Source of the DNA: Paracoccus limosus
Lineage (GTDB): Bacteria; Pseudomonadota; Alphaproteobacteria; Rhodobacterales; Rhodobacteraceae
Direction of reading: 5' to 3'
Length of the DNA: 64,000 nucleotides
Assembly (NCBI RefSeq): GCF_009711185.1
Contig: NZ_WMIF01000018.1
Span: 1 to 64,000, forward strand
Within the stretch, counting starts at the first letter, position 1; every line of letters starts with the position of its first letter. Below are positions 57,854 to 64,000 of the stretch, in pieces. The position numbers were made by a program, and so were the translations under genes. The notes below the pieces were generated by a model. That model did not search any database, was not told the origin of the DNA, and saw only the letters and a program-made list of their open reading frames with translations.

Positions 57854-59421
57854 TCGTCGCCGGCGTCGATTTCGGCACGCTCAGCGTGCGCGTCACCCTG
57901 ATGGATTGCACCACCGGCGCGACTTTGGGCGGCGCGGTTGCGGGCTATCCGCTGAAACGCAGCGCCGCCGATCCCCTGTTGGGCGGGCAATCGCATGACG
58001 ACCAGATGGCCGCGCTGACCCGCGCCATGCGCGAGGCGGTGGCCAATGCCGGCATCGACGGCACTGCGGTCGCGGCGCTGGCCTGCGACACCACCGGCTC
58101 CAGCGTCGTCATGGTCGATGAAAACCTGGAACCGCTGGCCGATTATTACATGTGGTGCGACCACCGCGCCCATCACGAGGCCGCCGAGATCACCGCGCTT
58201 GGCCGCGCCGAAGGGCTTGAGGCGCTGGACTGGTGCGGCGGCACCTATTCGCATGAATGGGGCTATGCCAAGGTGCTGCATTTCCTGCGCCACAACCCCG
58301 GATTGCGCAACCGCTTTGCCACGGCGCTGGAACATTGCGACATGGTGGCGGCGGTGCTCTGCGGCATTCGCGATCTGTCGCAACTGCCGCGATCCATCTG
58401 CGCCGCCGGGCATAAATGGATGTGGGGCGCCGCTTGGGGCGGGCTGCCGCCGCAGGACTTTCTGTCGCGCGTCGATCCGCTGTTCGATGGCATCAATGAC
58501 AAGCTCAGCGGGCGCTTCCTGACCTCGGATCAACTCGCCGGGCATCTCTGCGCGGAATGGGCGGACAAGCTGGGTCTGCGGGCCGGCATCCCGATCCCGG
58601 TCGGCGCCTTTGACGCGCATTGGGACGCCATCGGCGCCGGCGCGCATCCAGGCGACATCACCAATGTCGTCGGCACCTCGACCTGCATCATCGCCATGGG
58701 GCCGCAAGGTTTTCCGCCGGTGCCGGGCCTGTGCGGCGTGGTGCCGGGCAGCGTCCTGCCCGACTGGACCGGGATCGAGGCCGGCCAGTCCGCCACCGGC
58801 GACGTGTTCGAGGCCATCGCAAAACGCGCCAGCCGCGCCGTGGGCGATCTGTGTGCCGAGGTGGCGCATCTGCCGCCGGGTGGCAGCGGCCTCATGCGGC
58901 TGAACTGGGACAATGGCGACCGCACGGTGCTGGTGCGCTCGGATCTGGGCGCGGTCACGCTGGGCTGGGATCTGAACCACAGCGCCGCCGATGAAATGCA
59001 CGCCGCCATCGAGGGCATGGCCATGCATGTGCGCATCATCACCGAGCGCATCGAACAGGGCGGCATGACCACCGCCCGCATCGTCAACGCCGGTGGCATC
59101 CCGCAGAAAAACGACCTGCTGAACCAGATCTACGCCGATGTGCTGGGGCGCGAGGTGCATGTGCCGGCGCATTCGCCCACCGGCACCGGGTCGTGCATCT
59201 TTGCCGCGGTGGCGGCGGGAGCGTTCGACAGCTTCGATGCGGCGCAGGCGGTGCTGTGCCCGCCGGCGCGGGTGTTCAGCCCACGCGGCGGCTATGACGA
59301 TCTGTTCGCGCTGTTTCGCGACCTTTACTTCGGTCTGGGACAGGGGCAGGCGCTGGACCTTGGCGCGGTGCTGCCACGCCTGCGCGCCTATCGGCTGGGC
59401 GGGGCGGCGGCGCGGGCCTGA
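57850..59421 (+). CDS. araB: Ribulokinase (FGGY carbohydrate kinase)
   Basis: A 523-residue FGGY kinase, near the usual AraB length. The N-terminal phosphate loop [13 protein letters not shown] (about 7-19), [13 protein letters not shown] and MWCDHRA (about 99-105), and [13 protein letters not shown] later match ribulokinases rather than xylulokinases. With AraD it would take L-ribulose (or another 2-ketopentose) into the pentose phosphate pathway. No araA isomerase is in the window. Confidence 0.88.
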   Translation: MIVAGVDFGTLSVRVTLMDCTTGATLGGAVAGYPLKRSAADPLLGGQSHDDQMAALTRAMREAVANAGIDGTAVAALACDTTGSSVVMVDENLEPLADYYMWCDHRAHHEAAEITALGRAEGLEALDWCGGTYSHEWGYAKVLHFLRHNPGLRNRFATALEHCDMVAAVLCGIRDLSQLPRSICAAGHKWMWGAAWGGLPPQDFLSRVDPLFDGINDKLSGRFLTSDQLAGHLCAEWADKLGLRAGIPIPVGAFDAHWDAIGAGAHPGDITNVVGTSTCIIAMGPQGFPPVPGLCGVVPGSVLPDWTGIEAGQSATGDVFEAIAKRASRAVGDLCAEVAHLPPGGSGLMRLNWDNGDRTVLVRSDLGAVTLGWDLNHSAADEMHAAIEGMAMHVRIITERIEQGGMTTARIVNAGGIPQKNDLLNQIYADVLGREVHVPAHSPTGTGSCIFAAVAAGAFDSFDAAQAVLCPPARVFSPRGGYDDLFALFRDLYFGLGQGQALDLGAVLPRLRAYRLGGAAARA

Positions 59422-59443
59422 TGCCCGCCGCCCACCCGCGCCG

Positions 59444-60247
59444 TCACTTGACCGCCAGCCCGGCGGTCAGCCCGCCGTCGATGCCATAATCCGATCCGGT
59501 GATGAAACCGGCCTTGTCCGAGCACAGGAATGCGATCAGCTCGGCCACCTCTTCGGGCTCGCCGATGCGGCCCAGCGGATGAGCGGCGCCAAAGCGGGCA
59601 AAGACCTCGTCTTGCGCCAGTTCGCTGCCGAGCTTGCGCGCCGCCAGCTCCAGTATAGGCGTGCGGATCGAGCCGGGCGAGACCGAGTTCACCCGAACCC
59701 CCGCCGCCGCATGGTCCAGCGCCATGGCCCGGGTCAGCGCGTGGATCGCGCCCTTGCTGGCCACATAGGCCGCGACGCCCTGCTGGCAGGCGTGCCCCTG
59801 CGCCGAGGACAGGTTGACGATGGCGCCGCCGCCGCGCTTTTCCATCTCGGGGATGGCATGGCGGCCGGTCAGCATGATGCCGCCGACATTGACCTCCATG
59901 CAGCGCCGGATGTCCTCCCAAGACGTGTTCAGCACGGTGCCATAGGGATGCACGGCGGCCGAGTTCACCACGATGTCGAGCCCGCCGAACAGATCCACCG
60001 CCTCGGCCACCGCCGCCTCGACCGAGTCGGGATTGGCGACATCGGCGCGATAGGCGGTGACCGACAGGCCCTGCGCCAGGGCCAGCGCCGTCAGCTCGTG
60101 ATTGGCGGCGCTGTCGATGCCGCAGGCCAGAACCGCAGCGCCCCCGCGCGCCAGTCGCAGCGCCGCCGCCCGGCCGATGCCGGTGGTGCCGGTGACCAGC
60201 GCGACCTTGCCCGCGAAATCCTGCTCTGCCCGATCCTGCCCCGTCAT
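59444..60247 (-). CDS. Short-chain dehydrogenase/reductase (sugar or polyol dehydrogenase-like)
   Basis: A 267-residue classical SDR. Cofactor motif [15 protein letters not shown] (about 19-33), NSAAV motif in place of NNAG, catalytic Ser in NLSSAQG and YxxxK in [28 protein letters not shown] follows. An AAGGAGGG ribosome-binding site precedes the ATG at 60247. It is divergent from uxuA and convergent with araB, so it probably oxidises a sugar, polyol or sugar acid in the same catabolic area. The substrate is unknown. Confidence 0.85.
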   Translation of the reverse strand: MTGQDRAEQDFAGKVALVTGTTGIGRAAALRLARGGAAVLACGIDSAANHELTALALAQGLSVTAYRADVANPDSVEAAVAEAVDLFGGLDIVVNSAAVHPYGTVLNTSWEDIRRCMEVNVGGIMLTGRHAIPEMEKRGGGAIVNLSSAQGHACQQGVAAYVASKGAIHALTRAMALDHAAAGVRVNSVSPGSIRTPILELAARKLGSELAQDEVFARFGAAHPLGRIGEPEEVAELIAFLCSDKAGFITGSDYGIDGGLTAGLAVK

Positions 60248-60394
60248 GCGCGATCACCCTCCTTGCGGTTCCGCAGCCCTTGTCTTGCGCGCGATCCTAA
60301 GCCTTGCGCGGCCAAGGTGAACCCCCAATCATATTCACGGATGGACAGCCCCGCCAGAACGGCAATAGTGGCGCCCGCAAGACGGGAGGAATCG

Positions 60395-61603
60395 ATGCAG
60401 TTCATGGAGGAATGTTTCCGCTGGTATGGTCCGGGCGACCCGGTGCCGCTGGCCCATATCCGCCACGCCGGCGCCACCGGCATCGTCACGGCGCTGCATG
60501 CGGTCTATGACGGATCGCCCTGGCCGATTGACCAGCTCGCCGCGCTCAAGGCCGGGATCGAGGCCGAGGGGCTGACATGGTCGGTGGTCGAAAGCATCCC
60601 CGTGCACAACCAGATCAAGATCGCCGGCCCCGAGCGTGACCGTTACATCGGTTACTACAAGGACTCGATGCGGGCTCTGGCGCAGGTCGGGCTGAAAACC
60701 ATCTGCTACAATTTCATGCCGGTGGTCGACTGGACCCGGACTGAGCTGCGCCACCCGATGCCGAATGGCGCGCTGGCGCTGCGCTTTGACGCGGTGGATT
60801 TCGCGGCCTATGACGCTTTCGTGCTGAAACGCCCCGGCGCCGAGGGCGATTACACCGCCGCGCGTCTGACCGAGGCCAAGGCCCGGCTGGCCCTGCGCGG
60901 GCCCGAAGGCATGGCGCGCGTCGAACATACGCTGATCGCCGGCCTGCCCGCCGCCGAACGCAATTACGACCGCGCCGGGTTTCTGGCGGCGCTGTCGGAA
61001 TATCGCGACATCTCGGCCGCCGACCTGCAGGACAACCTGACGCATTTCCTGCGCCAGATCGGCCCCGTGGCCGAGGAACTGGGCCAGCGCCTGTGTATCC
61101 ATCCCGACGATCCGGCGTTTTCGCTGTTCGGCCTGCCGCGCGTGGTCTCGACCGCCGATGACGCGCGCCGCATCCTTGCCGCCTATGACAGCCCGGCGAA
61201 TGGCCTGACCTTCTGCACCGGCTCTTATGGCACGCGGGCCGACAACGACCTGCCAGCCATGGTGCGCGAATTCGGCCCCCGCATCCATTTCGCCCATCTG
61301 CGCAATGTCACGCGCGAGGCGGACGGCTCTTTCCACGAGGCCGATCACCTTGGCGGCTCGACCGACATGCCCGCCGTGATCCTCGCGCTGCTTGACGAAC
61401 AGGAACGCCGCCGGGCCGAGGGCCGCGCCGACTGGCAGATCCCGCTGCGTCCCGACCACGGCCATCTTCTGGCCGATGACATCGCCAAGGACCGCATCAA
61501 TCCCGGCTATTCGCTGATCGGCCGGCTGCGCGGTCTGGCCGAGCTGCGCGGCACCATGGCCGGCATCGCCGCTGCCCGCAAACATCAGGGGGAACCGGCA
61601 TGA
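60395..61603 (+). CDS. uxuA: Mannonate dehydratase
   Basis: A 402-residue UxuA-family dehydratase that makes 2-keto-3-deoxy-D-gluconate from D-mannonate. Family segments: [20 protein letters not shown] near the N-terminus, [32 protein letters not shown] (about 234-253), [21 protein letters not shown] and RPDHGH, which together carry the metal-binding Cys, His and Asp residues. GGGAGGA precedes the ATG at 60395. It is coupled by ATGA to the cupin isomerase gene. Confidence 0.92.
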   Translation: MQFMEECFRWYGPGDPVPLAHIRHAGATGIVTALHAVYDGSPWPIDQLAALKAGIEAEGLTWSVVESIPVHNQIKIAGPERDRYIGYYKDSMRALAQVGLKTICYNFMPVVDWTRTELRHPMPNGALALRFDAVDFAAYDAFVLKRPGAEGDYTAARLTEAKARLALRGPEGMARVEHTLIAGLPAAERNYDRAGFLAALSEYRDISAADLQDNLTHFLRQIGPVAEELGQRLCIHPDDPAFSLFGLPRVVSTADDARRILAAYDSPANGLTFCTGSYGTRADNDLPAMVREFGPRIHFAHLRNVTREADGSFHEADHLGGSTDMPAVILALLDEQERRRAEGRADWQIPLRPDHGHLLADDIAKDRINPGYSLIGRLRGLAELRGTMAGIAAARKHQGEPA

Positions 61604-62280
61604 ACCGCTCCGAAGTCAACGAAATCCTGCGCGAAGGCGCGGCCTTCATTGCCTCTTTCGGCTGGCGCCTGCCGCCATTCGCCGATTGGAGCCCGGACGA
61701 TTTCCGCGCCCGCAAAGATCAGGCCGGCGCCATTCTGGGCGCAAGCCTTGGCTGGGATCTGACCGATTTCGGCCTTGGCCGCTACCGCGACACCGGGCTT
61801 TTCCTGTTCACCGCCCGCAACGGGAGCGAGGCCGATCTGAAGGCCGGGCGCGGCATGTGCTATGCCGAAAAGATCATGTGGGTGCGCGACCGCCAGATCA
61901 CGCCGATGCACCGCCACAACATCAAGGCCGAGGATATCATCAACCGCGGCGGCGGCGATCTGGTCCTGGAAATCCACGGCAGCAACCCCGACGGCACGGT
62001 GAACCGCGACGATGCGGCCACGGTGCCCTGCGACGGCGTGATGCGGCAACTGACCCCCGGCGCACTGCTGCGCCTTGCCCCCGGCGAAAGCGTTACCCTG
62101 CTGCCCGGCGTCTGGCACAGCTTCTGGGCCGAGGGCGGCGATGCGCTGGTGGGCGAGGTGTCGACCGTGAACAACGATCTGACCGACAATGTGTTCGAGG
62201 AATCCGTGGGCCGCTTCGCCGACATCGCCGAGGACGAGGCGCCTTGGCGGCTGCTCGTCTCGGACTACGGCAGGCTCTGA
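61600..62280 (+). CDS. D-lyxose isomerase-like cupin sugar isomerase
   Basis: A 226-residue cupin-fold protein. Metal ligands His104 and His106 are in [13 protein letters not shown], with Glu111, and a further His is in [10 protein letters not shown]. This pattern, with [14 protein letters not shown], matches the EC 5.3.1.15 D-lyxose isomerase family, whose members also act on D-mannose and L-ribose to varying extents. It overlaps uxuA by 4 nt. The 3' end overlaps the convergent RraA-family gene by 16 bp. In this context it may feed a ketose to AraB or an acid to UxuA. Confidence 0.83.
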   Translation: MNRSEVNEILREGAAFIASFGWRLPPFADWSPDDFRARKDQAGAILGASLGWDLTDFGLGRYRDTGLFLFTARNGSEADLKAGRGMCYAEKIMWVRDRQITPMHRHNIKAEDIINRGGGDLVLEIHGSNPDGTVNRDDAATVPCDGVMRQLTPGALLRLAPGESVTLLPGVWHSFWAEGGDALVGEVSTVNNDLTDNVFEESVGRFADIAEDEAPWRLLVSDYGRL

Positions 62281-62891
62281 AGCCCGAAGATCGCGTCAAG
62301 GGTTTCGCCGGCCGCCAGCCGGCGGACCCATTCGACCTCCAGCGCCACCTTGGCCTCGCAGCGATCAATCAGTGCGTGGGCCTCAAGGGGCGTCAGCGCG
62401 GCCAGCCCGTCATCGTCGCCGATGATCAGATCGCCCGCCGAAACCGCACGGCCGCCGATGGTCACCGGCCCGTTCACCTCGGTCCCTGCCGCCGCCTTCG
62501 GGCCGCGCGGGTTGATGTGACGAACATAGACCGCCAGCCCCTCCATCCCCGCCAGATTGCCGGTGTCGCGCACGGCGCCGTCACAGACGATGCCGGCGGC
62601 ACCGATGCGGTGCAGATGCCCGCCCAGCACATCGCCGATCATCGCCCAGCCCGCCTCGCCGGCGGCGTCGATCACCAGCACCTCGCCCGGCTGGATCAGG
62701 CCGATCGCGCGCAGCACCGGGCCGAAGTCCGGCGGCGCACAGCGCGCGGTGACGGCACGGCCGAACAGCGCCGGGTTTTGCCCCGCCGGGCGCAACGGGC
62801 GCAGCGCGATGTCGATCTGGCACTCGGGCGCATGATCGACGATCACCGGCACCGGAATGGCGCGCCAGCGGTCCAGCAGTTCGGGCGTCAT
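62265..62891 (-). CDS. RraA-family protein (possible 4-hydroxy-4-methyl-2-oxoglutarate aldolase)
   Basis: A 208-residue RraA-like protein. GWAMIGDVLGGHLHRIGAAGIVCDGAVRDTG, seen at about 81-111, contains the metal/substrate motif GGHLHRIGAAGIVCDGAVRD. Members either act as aldolases on 4-carboxy-4-hydroxy-2-oxoadipate or related acids, or as RNase E inhibitors. The aldolase role is more likely in this catabolic setting. It is coupled by a 4-nt overlap to the aminotransferase gene upstream. Confidence 0.82.
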   Translation of the reverse strand: MTPELLDRWRAIPVPVIVDHAPECQIDIALRPLRPAGQNPALFGRAVTARCAPPDFGPVLRAIGLIQPGEVLVIDAAGEAGWAMIGDVLGGHLHRIGAAGIVCDGAVRDTGNLAGMEGLAVYVRHINPRGPKAAAGTEVNGPVTIGGRAVSAGDLIIGDDDGLAALTPLEAHALIDRCEAKVALEVEWVRRLAAGETLDAIFGLQSLP

Positions 62892-64000
62892 GCGGCGATT
62901 CCTTCGGCAAGGGTGGCGCGGGCGGCCTCGGCCAGCCGGCGCACGCCTTCGGCCAGTTTCTCGGGCGGGTTCAGGGTAAAGTTCACCCGGATCGCGCCAT
63001 GGTCCAGCCCCTCGGGGTCAAAGACCGACGAAGGGCTGACGCAGGTGCCATGGTCCAGCGCCAGCCGCAGCAGCCGGTCGGTGTCCATGCGCGGATCGCG
63101 GGCGCGGGCCCAGACGAACATCCCGCCCTCGGGCGGCGTCCATGTGAACAGGTCCGACAGATGTTCGTCCATCGCCGCCAGCAGCGCATCGCGCCGGCTG
63201 GAATACAGCGACAGGATGCCGGGCAACACACGCTCCAGCAGCCCCGCCTGCAAGGCGCGCAGCAGGATCATCTGGCACAGCCCGCTGGTCGACATGTCCG
63301 AACCCTGCTTGGCCAGCACCAGCGCCTGCACCATCTCGGGCGCAGCAATGACCCAGCCCAGGCGCAGACCCGGCGCCAGTTCCTTGCTGACCGTGCCCAG
63401 ATAGATCACCGGCCCGTCATAAGCGCCCTCGCCTGCCGCCAGCTCGATCAGCCGCGGCAGCCGGGTGCCATCGTAATACAGCGTGCCATAGGGGTCGTCC
63501 TCGACCAGCCATGTGCCGGTGGCGTGAGCGGCCTCGACCAGCGCGCGGCGCTGTTCCAGCGGCACCAGCCGCCCGGTCGGGTTCGAGAAATTCGGCACCG
63601 TATAGGCAAATTGCGCCCCGGCCATCCCCGCCACCAGATCGGGATCGCGGGCCAGATGCAGCGGGCGATAGCGCGGCATCCGCGGCCGCCAGGCATCCAG
63701 CGCGCCCAGATAGGCCGGCGATTGCGCGGCGATGGTCTGGCCCGGATCGACCAATACCTTGCCGATCAGCTCCAGCGCATGCATGCCGCCGGTGGTGATC
63801 AGGATATTGTCGCGCGTCAGCAGCAAGCCGCCGGTGCTGAAGCGCGCGGCGATGGCATCGCGCAGCACCGCCAGCCCCTCGATCGGCGAATAGGCCAGCG
63901 TCAGGGCCGGATCCTCGCGCACGACCCGGCCGGCAATCTCGGCCAGTTCCTCGACCGGCCAGACCGAGGCATCGGGCAGCCCGCCCGCCAGATTGATCAG
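62888..64000 (-). CDS. PLP-dependent aminotransferase, class I/II (5' end outside the window)
   Basis: The frame stays open from the right edge, giving at least 370 residues. The first visible residues, LINLAGGLPDASVWPVEEL, are the usual N-terminal region of 2-aminoadipate/LysN-like aminotransferases, so only a few residues should be missing. Family motifs: YSPIEGLAVLRDAI, TVPNFSNPTGRLV, VEDDPYGTLYYDG, and the PLP-binding Lys in LGTVSKELAPGLRLGW. No MocR-type DNA-binding domain can be seen, though it could lie beyond the edge. It is the upstream partner of the RraA gene. The substrate is unknown. Confidence 0.88.
   Translation of the reverse strand: MINLAGGLPDASVWPVEELAEIAGRVVREDPALTLAYSPIEGLAVLRDAIAARFSTGGLLLTRDNILITTGGMHALELIGKVLVDPGQTIAAQSPAYLGALDAWRPRMPRYRPLHLARDPDLVAGMAGAQFAYTVPNFSNPTGRLVPLEQRRALVEAAHATGTWLVEDDPYGTLYYDGTRLPRLIELAAGEGAYDGPVIYLGTVSKELAPGLRLGWVIAAPEMVQALVLAKQGSDMSTSGLCQMILLRALQAGLLERVLPGILSLYSSRRDALLAAMDEHLSDLFTWTPPEGGMFVWARARDPRMDTDRLLRLALDHGTCVSPSSVFDPEGLDHGAIRVNFTLNPPEKLAEGVRRLAEAARATLAEGIAA

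Noticed and set aside
60302..60317. CCTTG...CAAGG inverted repeat between the SDR gene and uxuA as an operator
   Set aside because: Only 5-bp arms with GC-rich filler; such repeats are expected by chance here.

Overview
The window is very GC-rich, almost fully coded, and reads as an accessory catabolic region of an alphaproteobacterium. The best guess is Rhodobacteraceae, probably Paracoccus or a close relative. The basis is the rhizobial/rhodobacterial GlpSTPQUV glycerol importer, a matR-matCAB malonate cluster, an IclR-type pcaR next to pcaIJF, and a FAT GUY response regulator. No rRNA, tRNA, ribosomal protein or replication gene is visible, so a chromid, a megaplasmid or a chromosomal catabolic region are all possible.

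Layout. 1-127: right end of an IS66-family element, which has cut off the front of a nitrate/sulfonate-type ABC permease (128-509). 580-8065: p-cresol unit on the minus strand (two full aldehyde dehydrogenases, one ALDH-like pseudoenzyme, a small Tat-signal protein, cytochrome pchC, flavoprotein pchF) with a divergent AraC regulator. 8111-17438: glpD-glpSTPQUV-glpK for glycerol uptake and oxidation. 17454-23257: ssuD-(FAD protein)-ssuE-ssuACB for sulfonates (minus). 23671-28833: malonate decarboxylation (matC-matA-matB, minus) with divergent matR. 28841-30617: a PdxI-like pyridoxal reductase and a secreted lipase-like hydrolase. 30801-35071: four overlapping genes of unknown function encoding a four-helix coiled-coil membrane protein, a membrane-anchored vWA-like protein, a MotA/ExbB/ZorA-like channel protein and a MotB/ZorB-like OmpA-domain protein. 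This is the most interesting part. 35114-35784: a broken SLC13-type permease followed by DNA I cannot identify. 35785-37416: Na/phosphate cotransporter with a Pho-box-like repeat upstream. 37625-43990: RND tripartite efflux pump with its TetR regulator. 44104-48293: a GntR regulator, then pcaR and pcaIJF. 48603-50986: asparagine permease and asparaginase. 51062-52468: a FUSC membrane protein and an orphan FAT GUY receiver. 52795-59421: a DeoR regulator, a ribose-type ABC sugar importer, and araD-araB. 59444-64000: an SDR, uxuA with a D-lyxose-isomerase-like cupin, then an RraA-family protein and an aminotransferase that runs off the right edge.

How the genes work together. Most of the window is a set of self-contained uptake-plus-catabolism cassettes, each with its own regulator or operator. 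The p-cresol genes feed 4-hydroxybenzoate toward protocatechuate, and pcaIJF completes the beta-ketoadipate route; the steps between are outside the window. The sugar block carries ribulokinase and ribulose-5-phosphate epimerase but no L-arabinose isomerase. The cupin isomerase nearby could supply a ketose to them. The motor-like operon at 30801-35071 has no metabolic partner here and looks like an envelope or defence machine.
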